Of a stretch of 64,000 bases of DNA, positions 1 through 8,128 are shown one piece after another. Where the stretch lies: contig AP019702.1 of assembly GCA_006739055.1 (NCBI GenBank), positions 5,605,388 through 5,669,387 on the forward strand, in the 5' to 3' direction. The notes under the pieces were generated by a model that made no database searches, had not been told where the DNA came from, and was given only the letters and a program-made list of their open reading frames with translations. Source of the DNA: Allostella vacuolata. GTDB lineage: Bacteria; Pseudomonadota; Alphaproteobacteria; ATCC43930; Allostellaceae. Position numbers and translations under genes: made by a program. The first letter of the stretch is position 1, and each line of letters starts with the position of its first letter.

Positions 1-707
1 GCCACCGGCACACCGAGGCGGGACAGCTTGCCCGCCATGTTCAACAGGCACCCCATGTCGCCTGCCAGCAGGGTGCCGGCGCCGCTGCGGCGGATATCCT
101 CGGCCTTGTCCGTCACCATGCGGTCGGAGATGGCCGGGTACTTGACGCAGAAGGTCCCGCCGAAGCCGCAACAGGTTTCGGCCCCCGGCAGCTCGCGGAT
201 CGACAGGCCCTCGACCGAGCGCAGGAGCTGACGCGGCTGCTGCTTGACGCCGAGTTCGCGAAGGCCTGAGCAGGAGTCGTGGTAGGTGACCGCGCCCTCG
301 AAGCGGGCGTCCACGCGCTTCATGCCGCGCACGTCGACCAGGAACGAGATCAACTCGTGGCTGCGCTTGGCGAGATGCTGGGCGGCGAGCGCCGTCTCGG
401 GCTCGTCGGCGAACAGCTCGGGATAGTGCTCGTGCAACATGCCGCCGCAGGAGCCCGACGGCGCCACGACGTAGTCGACGTCGGCGAAGGCGGCGATCAC
501 CTGGCGAGCGACCTGCTTGGCCCGGGCCTTGTCGCCCGAATTATAGGCCGGCTGGCCGCAACAGGTCTGCTGCGGCACGACCACGGTGCAGCCGGCGTCT
601 TCGAGCAGCTTGACGGCGGCAAAGCCCACCGTCGGCCGGAAAAGGTCGACCAGGCAAGTGACGAACAGGCCAACCCGGCAGGGGGAGGCGGCAGGGGTGT
701 TTTCCAT
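1..707 (-). CDS. LutA/YkgE-type (Fe-S)-binding oxidoreductase subunit, C-terminus cut by window edge
   Basis: About 235 residues are visible and the frame runs off the left edge. Two cysteine-rich CCG motifs are present: one near residue 49 (TCCGQPAYNSG) and one near residue 196 (ETCCGFGGTFC). This double CCG layout defines the LutA/YkgE/GlcF cysteine-rich family, which binds a 4Fe-4S-type centre and acts in L-lactate or glycolate oxidation with LutB/LutC partners. Those partners are not in the window but would lie to the left. The ATG at 707 is the first methionine before the conserved segment; no strong Shine-Dalgarno sequence is seen. The gene lies downstream of mltA on the same strand with a 63-bp gap. 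The family call is firm; the substrate is not shown. Confidence 0.85.
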   Translation of the reverse strand, partial: MENTPAASPCRVGLFVTCLVDLFRPTVGFAAVKLLEDAGCTVVVPQQTCCGQPAYNSGDKARAKQVARQVIAAFADVDYVVAPSGSCGGMLHEHYPELFADEPETALAAQHLAKRSHELISFLVDVRGMKRVDARFEGAVTYHDSCSGLRELGVKQQPRQLLRSVEGLSIRELPGAETCCGFGGTFCVKYPAISDRMVTDKAEDIRRSGAGTLLAGDMGCLLNMAGKLSRLGVPV

Positions 708-770
708 CAGGAGCGGGAGAATGGGCGCGCCCGGGGCACGGGTCAACGGCCGGAAGAGGGGGCGTCCCGG

Positions 771-2009
771 TCAGGTTCCGGGCGACCGAGCCTGGGGCGG
801 CCGGATGCCCTTCGGCAGCAGCAGCCAGTACCCGCCGTGCGACTTCATCCGGCCGGCCCGCTCGGCCGCCTCGGCACCGAAGCCCCAGAACACATCCCCG
901 CGGACCGGCCCGCGGATCGCCCCGCCGGTGTCCTGGGCGACCATGAGGCGGCGGACGCGGGCACTGCTCGACAGGGGGTCCTCGGCATCGAGCCAGACAG
1001 GCACCCCATAGGGCACGAAGCCCGGATCCACCGCCAGGCTGCGGCCCGGAGTCAGGGGCACGCCCTGCGCGCCGATCGGGCCCTCCCCCTTGAGCTCGCG
1101 GAAGAAGACGTAGGACGGATTCTCGTTCATCAGCTGGCGCGCCTGGGCGGGGTGGGCGGCCAGCCACGCGCGGATACTGGGCATGCTGACCGCATCACGC
1201 GGGATCTCTCCCCGCTCGGCCAGCACCCGGCCGATCGGCACGTAGGCATGACCGTTCTGTGCCTCGTAGCCGACGCGCACGACGGTGCCGTCCGCGAGCC
1301 GGACCCGGCCGGAGCCCTGGATATGCAGGAAGAAGGCGTCCACGGCGTCATCGACCCAGAGCATCTCCAGCCCACGCGCGTTCAGCGCGCCGCCTTCGAT
1401 TTCCGCCCGGCTGGCATAGGGGCGCAGCCGCCCGGCATCCAGGCGGCCGGCGATGCGCTGACCTCGCAGAGCGGGACGGAATTGCCCGAGGTCGACCTCC
1501 ACCAGGTCCGGCGGGCGGCGCAGCAACGGAACCGTGAAACGGCCACCCCGCGTCCGGGAGCCGGACAACAGCGGCTCGTAATAGCCGGTGAACAAGCCTC
1601 GGGGGTCGTCCCGGTCGGCCGCACGCCAAGGCTGGAAGCTGGTTTCGAAGAAGCGCCGGGCGGCCGGCGCGTCCCCGGGCGGCAACTGTGCGGCGGCAGT
1701 GCAGACCGGCCGCCAGTCGGCGACCGTGCCGGCCACCCCGTCTGGACCGACCGGCCGCGCCGCGTCCTGCGTCAGGAGCCGTTCGCAGGATCGCCGCAAT
1801 GCCGGCAGTGCCTGTGCCTGATCGTCGGCGGACCAGCCGGGAAGCTCGGAAAAGCGGGCCTGGGTCAGCGTCAGGACCGGGGGCACGCCAGGTTCCGGCA
1901 CCGTCGGCGCCACGGCGGGCGGCGCCATTCCCCGATCACTGGCGCAGGCAGCCAGCAGAGCCAGACAGCCCGCGGCAACCGCCAGCGGTCGAAGCAGCCG
2001 GCTCAGCAT
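771..2009 (-). CDS. mltA: Membrane-bound lytic murein transglycosylase A
   Basis: 412 residues. The N-terminus is a lipoprotein signal with a lipobox (LLAAC, Cys22; an earlier AAGC at Cys15 is also possible). The MltA domain follows, with a GYYEP-type motif near residue 142, and the C-terminus carries the 3D (three-aspartate) double-psi barrel (VDPGFVPYGVPVW near 326 and AQDTGGAIRG near 355). The family cleaves peptidoglycan glycan strands to 1,6-anhydro-muropeptides at the outer-membrane inner face. It sits directly downstream of the Tim44-like gene (2-bp gap), so co-transcription is likely. This Tim44-mltA pairing is common next to secB in alphaproteobacteria. Length matches the family. Confidence 0.93.
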   Translation of the reverse strand: MLSRLLRPLAVAAGCLALLAACASDRGMAPPAVAPTVPEPGVPPVLTLTQARFSELPGWSADDQAQALPALRRSCERLLTQDAARPVGPDGVAGTVADWRPVCTAAAQLPPGDAPAARRFFETSFQPWRAADRDDPRGLFTGYYEPLLSGSRTRGGRFTVPLLRRPPDLVEVDLGQFRPALRGQRIAGRLDAGRLRPYASRAEIEGGALNARGLEMLWVDDAVDAFFLHIQGSGRVRLADGTVVRVGYEAQNGHAYVPIGRVLAERGEIPRDAVSMPSIRAWLAAHPAQARQLMNENPSYVFFRELKGEGPIGAQGVPLTPGRSLAVDPGFVPYGVPVWLDAEDPLSSSARVRRLMVAQDTGGAIRGPVRGDVFWGFGAEAAERAGRMKSHGGYWLLLPKGIRPPQARSPGT

Positions 2010-2011
2010 GC

Positions 2012-2701
2012 CTATTGCGGAGTTGCCGTGGTCACCAGCAGCCAGTTCGGGTCACGCGAGCGGGTATCCCGGGCAAACGTCCAGAGATCGATCAATTCGG
2101 CCGTCTGGCCCGGCTCGCCATCGACGACCTTGCCCCCGGCGTCGCGCACGACGTTGATCTGGTCGGAAACGAAGCGGACCGTGACGAACGCCGTGCGGCC
2201 TTCCAGGTGGGCTTCGTGCAGGTCCACGGCCTTGATGCCGACGATCGTCGTTTCCAGCGATTGCTTCTGGGCCTCGCGATCGCGGATCGCGTCGGCAAAC
2301 CGCGTGAAGACGGCATCGTTCAACAGGGGCCGCAGGCTCTGGGTATCGCCCTGGGCAAAGGCGCCCACGATCATCTCGAACGCACCGCGCGCGCCCTCGA
2401 CGAAGCCGTCGGGGTCGAAGCTCGGGTCCGCCGCCTGGATCTCTGCCACGCCCGCGGCAGGGCTGTTCGGGACCGTCTCGCGCGGCGCGCCGATGTCGGC
2501 ATCGATCGGCGCGTCGCCGCGCTGCGGCAGGGCGACCACCTTTCCGTCGTCGGCCTCCGCCTTGCGCTTGCTGCCGAAAATGTCCGTCGGCGGACGCTCG
2601 TTGCCAGTGCGCCGGCCGAGCACGCTGCGCAGCCGCAATACCAGGAAGGCGGCGATCATGGCGAATAGGATGATGTCGAAGAGCTGGAAGCCGCTGTTCA
2701 T
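2012..2701 (-). CDS. Tim44/TimA-like domain inner-membrane protein
   Basis: 229 residues. A single N-terminal membrane segment (residues about 4-22) is followed by a charged linker and a C-terminal Tim44-like domain of about 150 residues (FVEGARGAFEMIVGAFAQGD, then a region ending NWLLVTTATPQ). Tim44-like domains in mitochondria tether the import motor to membrane; bacterial relatives are membrane-anchored proteins of uncertain role, some associated with respiratory or cell-envelope functions. I chose the ATG at 2701 rather than the in-frame ATG at 2719 because a GAGG Shine-Dalgarno sits about 10 nt upstream of 2701 and residues from 2701 begin the hydrophobic anchor. Divergent from fxsA, 108 bp away. 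Confidence 0.85.
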   Translation of the reverse strand: MNSGFQLFDIILFAMIAAFLVLRLRSVLGRRTGNERPPTDIFGSKRKAEADDGKVVALPQRGDAPIDADIGAPRETVPNSPAAGVAEIQAADPSFDPDGFVEGARGAFEMIVGAFAQGDTQSLRPLLNDAVFTRFADAIRDREAQKQSLETTIVGIKAVDLHEAHLEGRTAFVTVRFVSDQINVVRDAGGKVVDGEPGQTAELIDLWTFARDTRSRDPNWLLVTTATPQ

Positions 2702-2809
2702 CGATCCTACCTCGGGCATCCCGGAAACCGTTCGTCCGGGCTCCGTACCCTATAGCTTGCACACGGCCCGATCCCGTGTAGATAGGACCAAGCCACCGGG
2801 TAAGCAAGC

Positions 2810-3328
2810 ATGCGTGCCGCAGTTCCGTTCCTCTTCCTTGTCGTTCCGTTGATCGAGATCGCGCTTTTCGTCGTGGTCGGGGACCTGATCGGTCTCTGGC
2901 TGACGCTGGCAGCGACCTTGTTTTCAGCGGTGCTCGGCATCGTCCTGATCCGCAGCCAGGGCCGGGCCGCGATGACGCATTTGCGCCCGGGCGCGGCAGC
3001 GACAGCCGTGCCGTTGGCCTCGGTACTGGTCGGCGCCAGCGTGGTAGCGGCCGGCATGCTGTTGCTGGTGCCCGGATTCCTGACGGATCTCCTGGGCCTG
3101 TCGCTCCTCCTGCCTCCGGTCCGGCGGCGGCTCGGTCGCCTGATCGGAGCCCGGGTCCGCCATGCCGCCACGGCCGCGGGGGCGCGCGGCAACCCGGACT
3201 TCCACGACGGCCGGTCGACGACCATCGAGGGCGAGGCGATCGTCATCGACGATCCTCCCGCGCCGGAGAATCCGCCCCGGCCGCTCCCACGCTCCTCCGA
3301 CCCGCTGCGACCGCGGGACCCTCCATGA
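2810..3328 (+). CDS. fxsA: FxsA family membrane protein
   Basis: 172 residues. The N-terminal 120 residues hold hydrophobic segments at about 5-25, 30-48 and 80-100, with the conserved IEIALFVVVGDLIG stretch and the GIVLIRSQG motif near residue 45-55 typical of FxsA. The remaining tail is a proline- and arginine-rich cytoplasmic segment. FxsA in E. coli is an inner-membrane protein whose overproduction relieves F-plasmid exclusion of phage T7; its normal role is unclear. In this genome it lies head-to-head with the Tim44-like gene and 13 bp before a phosphatase gene, inside the conserved secB neighbourhood. Confidence 0.9.
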   Translation: MRAAVPFLFLVVPLIEIALFVVVGDLIGLWLTLAATLFSAVLGIVLIRSQGRAAMTHLRPGAAATAVPLASVLVGASVVAAGMLLLVPGFLTDLLGLSLLLPPVRRRLGRLIGARVRHAATAAGARGNPDFHDGRSTTIEGEAIVIDDPPAPENPPRPLPRSSDPLRPRDPP

Positions 3329-3341
3329 GACGGAACCGACG

Positions 3342-3887
3342 ATGATCCTCGTGCGACATGGCCAATCGGAATTCAATGCCGCCTTCTCGGTCTCCCGCAT
3401 CGATCCCGGCATCCCCGACCCGCGCCTGACCGACGAGGGCAAGCGGCAGGCGGCGGAAGCCGCCGATGCGCTGGTGGCGATGCCGATCCGGCACCTGGTC
3501 GCCAGCCCTTATACGCGCGCGATCGAGACGGCGGAGATCATCTCCGGCGTGCTGGGCGTGCCGCTGACGGTGGATCCCGTTGTCGGGGAGCGGGCGGCGT
3601 TCGCCTGCGACATCGGGTCCGTCACCAGCCTGCTGCGAACCAAATGGCCGCATCTCCGCCTCGATCATCTGGACGAGCAATGGTGGCCGGTGATGGAAGA
3701 GCCGGAGCACGCGCTGCTGGTCCGTTGCGCCCGATTTCGTGAGGCCATGGCGGCACGCGACGACTGGCGGCACGTCGCCGTCGTCACCCACTGGGGCTTC
3801 ATCCGCGGGCTGACCGGGCGTCGGGTCGGGAATGGCGCGGTCGTGCCGTTCGATCCGACCGCACCGGCACCGACCGAGTTCGAATAG
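3342..3887 (+). CDS. Histidine phosphatase family protein (phosphoglycerate-mutase-like)
   Basis: 181 residues starting MILVRHGQSEFN, so the catalytic RHG motif lies at residues 5-7. The second catalytic histidine is in VVTHWGF near residue 153. ASPYTRAIETAEI near residue 58 matches the family pattern of arginine and threonine around the phosphate pocket. Members remove phosphate from small metabolites or phosphoproteins through a phospho-histidine; the substrate cannot be told from sequence. The ATG at 3342 places RHG at the usual distance from the N-terminus; the open frame extends upstream into fxsA but without family similarity. Thirteen bases separate it from fxsA. Confidence 0.85.
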   Translation: MILVRHGQSEFNAAFSVSRIDPGIPDPRLTDEGKRQAAEAADALVAMPIRHLVASPYTRAIETAEIISGVLGVPLTVDPVVGERAAFACDIGSVTSLLRTKWPHLRLDHLDEQWWPVMEEPEHALLVRCARFREAMAARDDWRHVAVVTHWGFIRGLTGRRVGNGAVVPFDPTAPAPTEFE

Positions 3888-3981
3888 CGGCGCCGGAGTT
3901 GCCCCGGCGGCTTGGCCGACCTGCGGATTCCGTGCTAGTGCGCCCTCCCGCGCCCGAACCCTACAGCCTCCCCGAGGAACC

Positions 3982-4473
3982 ATGACCGACCAGAACCCCG
4001 CGCCGGCCACCGCCCCCGTCGCCATCAACGCCCAGTACATCCGCGACTTCTCTTTCGAGAACCCCAACGCGCCCCAGATCATGGCCGAACTGCGCGAGCC
4101 GCCGCAGATCGAGGTGAAGGTGGACGTGAAGGTCCGGAGCCTGGCCGACCAGGTCTTCGAGGTGGTGCTGTCGATCTCGGCCAACGCCACGGTCAACGAC
4201 AAGAACGCATTCGTGGTCGAGCTCGAGTACGGCTCGGTGGTCACGCTCGCGGCGGAGCTGCCGCAGGAACATTACGGGGCGATTCTCCTGATCGAGATCC
4301 CGCGCATGCTGTTCCCGTTCGCCCGTCAGATCATCAGCGAATCGACCCGCGACGGCGGTTTCCCGCCGCTGCTCCTCAACCCGATCGACTTCGCCGATCT
4401 CTATCGTCGCCAGCAGGAGGCGCAGCAGCAGCAGGCCGGTCCCGGCAACGGCAACGGCAGCGCCATGGCCTGA
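3982..4473 (+). CDS. secB: Protein-export chaperone SecB
   Basis: 163 residues, the normal SecB length. Typical SecB sequence is seen throughout: INAQYIRDFSFENPNAP near residue 15, IEVKVDVKVRSL near 42, and the C-terminal GGFPPLLLNPIDFADLY near 133. SecB forms a tetramer that holds unfolded preproteins and hands them to SecA. The tail is rich in glutamine, glycine and asparagine. The start is the ATG at 3982, which follows GAGGAACC. The gene is transcribed toward dnaQ and ends 48 bp from it; a strong inverted repeat fills that gap. Confidence 0.96.
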   Translation: MTDQNPAPATAPVAINAQYIRDFSFENPNAPQIMAELREPPQIEVKVDVKVRSLADQVFEVVLSISANATVNDKNAFVVELEYGSVVTLAAELPQEHYGAILLIEIPRMLFPFARQIISESTRDGGFPPLLLNPIDFADLYRRQQEAQQQQAGPGNGNGSAMA

Positions 4474-4494
4474 GGCCGTCTTTCCGACGGCGAC

Positions 4495-4525
4495 CTGACC
4501 GGCCGGTCGCTGCCCGGCCGGTCAG
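4495..4525. terminator. Convergent-gene hairpin between secB and dnaQ
   Basis: Perfect 12-bp inverted repeat (CTGACCGGCCGG and its complement) with a 7-nt loop in the convergent gap. It overlaps the dnaQ stop codon. There is no U tract on either strand, so it may be a 3' end stabiliser or a weak bidirectional terminator rather than a classic intrinsic terminator. Confidence 0.5.
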
Positions 4526-5196
4526 CGGAGCCAGATCGCCCCCTTGATCCTGCCGACGAAGGCTGCGTGCGCTGCAGCTTCCGCGGCAGAGGGGGCGTGG
4601 GGTCGGGGCGCGCGGGGCACCCGGACCAGCGCCACCCGACGCTCGACGATGGTCGTCGTCTGGGTGGTCAGTCCGAGACCCTTCTGCCGGCCGCCCGTAA
4701 GTTCCAGATAGACATCGGCCAGCAGCTCCGCATCCAGCCGGGCGCCGTGCTTGACGCGTGCGCTGGTGTCGATCCCGAAGCGCCGGCAGAGCGCATCCAG
4801 GCTGGCGGGTGCCCCCGGAAAGCGCCGCCTGGCCATCGGCAGGGTGTCGATGGCCCGGGCAAGCGGGATGGGACCATGCCCCAGCCGGGCCAGTTCGGCG
4901 TTGACGAAGCGCAGGTCGAACTCCGCATTGTGGATGACCAGCGGATCCTCGCCGATGAACTCGAGGAAGTCGGCACAGATCTCGGCAAACAGCGGGGCCC
5001 CGACCAGATCGGCATCCGAGATGCCGTGGACGGCATAGGCTTCGGGGTCGACCAGCCGCTCCGGATTGACCCGGCTGACGTATTCCACGCCGGTGCGGAC
5101 CCCGTTCTGAAGCTCGAGACAGGCGACCTCGATCAGCCGATGGCCGTCCCGCGGGTCGAGGCCGGTGGTTTCCGTATCGAGGACGATCTCACGCAC
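4522..5196 (-). CDS. dnaQ: DNA polymerase III epsilon subunit, 3'-5' proofreading exonuclease
   Basis: 224 residues from a GTG start. DEDDh exonuclease motifs are visible: Exo I LDTETTGLD at residues 6-14, Exo II HNAEFDLRFVN near residue 100 and Exo III KHGARLDAELLADVY near 160. These are the metal-binding acidic residues plus the catalytic His. The C-terminal part is shorter and basic, where the alpha-binding segment lies. The GTG at 5196 gives the N-terminus MREIVLDTET, the standard one in alphaproteobacteria; the frame stays open further upstream but only in coaE shadow sequence. The start overlaps the 3' end of coaE by 8 bp, indicating translational coupling. Confidence 0.93.
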   Translation of the reverse strand: MREIVLDTETTGLDPRDGHRLIEVACLELQNGVRTGVEYVSRVNPERLVDPEAYAVHGISDADLVGAPLFAEICADFLEFIGEDPLVIHNAEFDLRFVNAELARLGHGPIPLARAIDTLPMARRRFPGAPASLDALCRRFGIDTSARVKHGARLDAELLADVYLELTGGRQKGLGLTTQTTTIVERRVALVRVPRAPRPHAPSAAEAAAHAAFVGRIKGAIWLR

Positions 5197-5824
5197 CGGG
5201 CCTTCTCCGCTGTTGCCGGGACCCGAGCGGCCGGGCATGGCTTCGCGCCTGCCGCAGCACTGCGGCCAGGCACCGGCGGGTGAAACCCCGGCCGAGCCCG
5301 GTCGGCACCACCCAGTCCGCGCGCCGCCGTTTCTCGACGTCCGGGGTCTGTTGCGCAAGGGTGCCGCGAAACTTTTCCTCGGTCATGCCGGGCCGGCGCA
5401 AGACCCGCTGGCGCTGCAGGAACGCTGGAGCGCTGACGACGATGACGTAGTCGCAGCGGCGTTGATGGCCTTTCTCGAACAGGAGCGGAATGTCGAGGAC
5501 GACGAGCGGCGTCCGCCGCCGCCGCTGGCGCGCCAGGAATGACCGCGACATGCGGCGGACCATGGGATGGACGATCACTTCCAGGCGACGCAGCTGGGCC
5601 GGATCGGCGAAGACGATGCGACCCAGGGCGCCGCGATCGACAACGCCGTCGCGCACGACCCCCGGAAACGCGGCGGCGATGGCGGGAACGGCATCGCCGC
5701 CGCGGGCCATGACGCGATGGACCGCCGCATCGGCGTCGTGCACCGGCAGACCCATGCGCCGCAGCATGGCGGCCGCCGTGGACTTGCCCATCCCGATGGA
5801 GCCGGTCAGGCCGATGATGATCAC
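5189..5824 (-). CDS. coaE: Dephospho-CoA kinase
   Basis: 211 residues. The P-loop GLTGSIGMGKST lies at residues 5-16, followed by the HDADAAVHRV motif near 30 and VLDIPLLFEKG near 108, all typical of CoaE. The enzyme phosphorylates the 3'-hydroxyl of dephospho-CoA with ATP, the last step of coenzyme A synthesis. The start is a GTG that overlaps the aroE stop codon in a GTGA junction. The C-terminus beyond the family core (about residue 180 on) is arginine-rich. Part of the ppsR-maf-aroE-coaE-dnaQ operon. Confidence 0.94.
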   Translation of the reverse strand: MIIIGLTGSIGMGKSTAAAMLRRMGLPVHDADAAVHRVMARGGDAVPAIAAAFPGVVRDGVVDRGALGRIVFADPAQLRRLEVIVHPMVRRMSRSFLARQRRRRTPLVVLDIPLLFEKGHQRRCDYVIVVSAPAFLQRQRVLRRPGMTEEKFRGTLAQQTPDVEKRRRADWVVPTGLGRGFTRRCLAAVLRQARSHARPLGSRQQRRRPGA

Positions 5825-6678
5825 GCGGCCGATCCCAGAACGAACTGCCGCAGTTCGGGCGTCACCTCCGGCGACCGGCCGAACCATCGCTCGAAGCCGG
5901 GGCGTGCCTGATGAAGCAGCATGCCGAGGCCGTCCACCGTCGGGTTGCCGCGGGCCGAGGCCGCCGCGAGCAGGGGGGTGACGAGCGGGACGTAGACGAT
6001 GTCGGCCACCAGCGCGGCAGGGGGAAGGACGCCCAGGTCCAGATCCAGGGCGGGCTCGCCCTGCATGCCCTGGGTGGTGCCGTTCACCAGCAGGTTGACG
6101 CCATCCAGCGAACGGGCGCGATCGGCCCAGTCCACCACGGAGATGGCGCCGAAGCCGGCAGCGCCGAGATCCGCGGCGAGCGCCTCCGCCCGTGCCCGTG
6201 TCCGGTTGACGATGCGGATCTCGGGCACGCCCGCGTCCTGGAGCGCGACGACGATGGCCCGGACGGCACCGCCTGCGCCGATGATCGCAGCCGGGCCACC
6301 GGCGGCGCGCCATTCCGGTGCAGCCTCTCGAAGGCTCTCCATGAAGCCGAAGGCGTCGGTATTGTAGCCATCGAGGCTGCCGTCGGGTGCGACGACGACC
6401 GTGTTGACGGCGCCGATGCGGCGCGCCAGCGGATCGATCCGATCCAGGGCGGGCAGGACCAGCTCCTTGTGCGGCACCGTCAAATTGCAGCCGGCAAAGC
6501 CCAGGACCGGCAGGGCCCGGACGGCATCCGCCACCCGCTCGGGCCTTACCGCCATCGGTACATAGGCACCGTCGATCCCGTAGCGGTCGAGCCAGAAGCC
6601 ATGCAGTCGCGGCGAACGCGAATGAGCCACCGGCCAGCCCATCACGCCGGCCACCCGCGCCTTGCCCGTCAGCATCAT
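5821..6678 (-). CDS. aroE: Shikimate dehydrogenase (NADP+)
   Basis: 285 residues. The substrate-binding domain shows GWPVAHSRSPRLHG at residues 14-27 (shikimate-binding serines) and NLTVPHK at 65-71 with the catalytic lysine. The NADP domain has the glycine-rich GAGGAVRAI near residue 137 and NRTRARAE near 158. It reduces 3-dehydroshikimate to shikimate in aromatic amino-acid synthesis. Its start forms an ATGA overlap with maf and its end a GTGA overlap with coaE. Length and motif spacing match AroE well. Confidence 0.95.
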   Translation of the reverse strand: MMLTGKARVAGVMGWPVAHSRSPRLHGFWLDRYGIDGAYVPMAVRPERVADAVRALPVLGFAGCNLTVPHKELVLPALDRIDPLARRIGAVNTVVVAPDGSLDGYNTDAFGFMESLREAAPEWRAAGGPAAIIGAGGAVRAIVVALQDAGVPEIRIVNRTRARAEALAADLGAAGFGAISVVDWADRARSLDGVNLLVNGTTQGMQGEPALDLDLGVLPPAALVADIVYVPLVTPLLAAASARGNPTVDGLGMLLHQARPGFERWFGRSPEVTPELRQFVLGSAA

Positions 6679-7295
6679 CGCAAAACAACTCCATGGTCGC
6701 GCAGGAAGGCCAGCAACGGCAGGAGCGGCAGGCCGAGGATCGAGAAATGGTCGCCTTCGACGCGGGCGAACAGCTGGATACCCAAGCCCTCCAGCCGATA
6801 GGCGCCGACGGACGACAGCAGCTCCGGTCCTTCCAGCGCCAGATACCGATCGAGGAAGAGATCACTGAACGGGCGCATGGTGAGTTGCGGCGCCTCCCGG
6901 TGATGCCAGAGTCGCTGACCGTCGCGTACCACGCAAACGGCGGTGGCCAGGCGGTGAGCCCGGCCCCGCAGTGCCATCAGGTGGCCGCGCGCATGGTCGG
7001 AATCAGCCGGTTTGTCGAACCATGCCGCGCCGCATTCGAGGATCTGATCGGCGCCGATGACCAGCGCTCCCGGGTGCTGTCGGGAGATCCGGTGCGCCTT
7101 GGTCTCGGCCAGGACGTCCGCGGTGATTGCCGCGTCGGCTCCTTCGGCGCGGAGACTGCGCTTGATTTCGTCCTCGTCGACGGCGGCCGGCTGCACGGAG
7201 AACGTCACGCCGGCTGCACCCAGGATCTGTGCGCGAGTCCGGCTTGCCGACGCCAGAATGAGCGACGGGGGATGGTTCGGGCCGAGGGGGGTCAT
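6675..7295 (-). CDS. maf: Maf family nucleotide pyrophosphatase
   Basis: 206 residues. The family signature SASRTR is at residues 16-21, and the conserved GADQILE with the catalytic aspartate is near residue 88. A later segment, SVGAYRLEGLGIQLF, matches the conserved Maf YxxEGxG region. Maf proteins hydrolyse non-canonical or modified nucleoside triphosphates to monophosphates. The ATG at 7295 overlaps the ppsR stop codon (ATGA), which decides the start; the frame stays open upstream inside ppsR. Which Maf subtype (YhdE-like or YceF-like) is not decided here. Confidence 0.92.
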   Translation of the reverse strand: MTPLGPNHPPSLILASASRTRAQILGAAGVTFSVQPAAVDEDEIKRSLRAEGADAAITADVLAETKAHRISRQHPGALVIGADQILECGAAWFDKPADSDHARGHLMALRGRAHRLATAVCVVRDGQRLWHHREAPQLTMRPFSDLFLDRYLALEGPELLSSVGAYRLEGLGIQLFARVEGDHFSILGLPLLPLLAFLRDHGVVLR

Positions 7296-8128
7296 TGCGG
7301 GTCGGCCGCCGATGCCACGCCGTGACGTTTGGCCAGAAGCTGCATGATGGTGGCTGCCGTCTCCTCGATCGATCGACGGGTGACGTCGATCACTGGCCAG
7401 CGGTGCTCCGCGCACATCCGGCGCACGAATGCGATCTCCTGCCGCACTGCCTCCAGGTCCACATAATCCCCACCCTCGCGATCCTGGATCATGCGGAGGC
7501 GCTGGCGACGCACCTGGACCAGCCGTTCGGGATCCTTGGTCAGGCCGACCACGAGCGGTCGTCGGACCGCGAAGAGCTCGGGCGGCGGCGGTACGCCGGG
7601 CACGATGGGCACGTTCGCCGCCTTGATTCCCCGATTGGCGAGATACATGGCGGTCGGTGTCTTGGAACTGCGGGATACGCCAGTCAGGACCACGTCGGCC
7701 GCGTCCAGGTTCCACAGGCCCTGCCCGTCATCATGGACCAGCGCATAGGTCATGGCGTCGATGCGGTGGAAATACTCCGCATCGAGCGCGTGCTGCCGCC
7801 CCGGCTGACCGCGGCTGCGTCGCCCGAGGTAGCTCGCGAATGCGCCGATGATCGGATCGAGGATCGGGATCGTCGGCACCTGCAGCCGGCGACAGGCCCC
7901 CTGCAGAAGTCCGCGCAGGGTCTCGTCCACCAGTGTGAACAGAACGACCCCGGGATTGGCCTCGATGCCGGCGATCACCCGCTCGACCTGGGTCCGGGTG
8001 CGAACCATGGACCAGGTGTGTTCGACGGGATCGACATCCTCGAACTGCGACACGCAGGCGCGGGCGAGGCCGTGCACCGTCTCGCCGGTGGCATCGGAAA
8101 CGAGGTGGAGATGAAAGGTCGTGGTCAC
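7292..8128 (-). CDS. ppsR: Pyruvate,phosphate dikinase / PEP synthase regulatory kinase-phosphorylase (DUF299)
   Basis: 278 residues from a GTG start. The N-terminus VTTTFHLHLVSDATGET is the hallmark of the DUF299/PpsR family, and the P-loop GVSRSSKTPTA is at residues 150-160, followed by YLANRGIKAANVP. Family members use ADP to inactivate and phosphate to reactivate PEP synthase or PPDK by reversible threonine phosphorylation. The GTG at 8128 is preferred over an ATG at 8215 because similarity begins exactly there. It is the first gene of the leftward operon and borders the candidate replication origin. Confidence 0.93.
   Translation of the reverse strand: MTTTFHLHLVSDATGETVHGLARACVSQFEDVDPVEHTWSMVRTRTQVERVIAGIEANPGVVLFTLVDETLRGLLQGACRRLQVPTIPILDPIIGAFASYLGRRSRGQPGRQHALDAEYFHRIDAMTYALVHDDGQGLWNLDAADVVLTGVSRSSKTPTAMYLANRGIKAANVPIVPGVPPPPELFAVRRPLVVGLTKDPERLVQVRRQRLRMIQDREGGDYVDLEAVRQEIAFVRRMCAEHRWPVIDVTRRSIEETAATIMQLLAKRHGVASAADPQ

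Noticed and set aside
279-2852. 857-codon open frame on the plus strand
   Set aside because: It lies antisense to mltA and the Tim44-like gene, has arginine/alanine/glycine-rich low-complexity composition, and has no family motifs; a GC-rich shadow frame.
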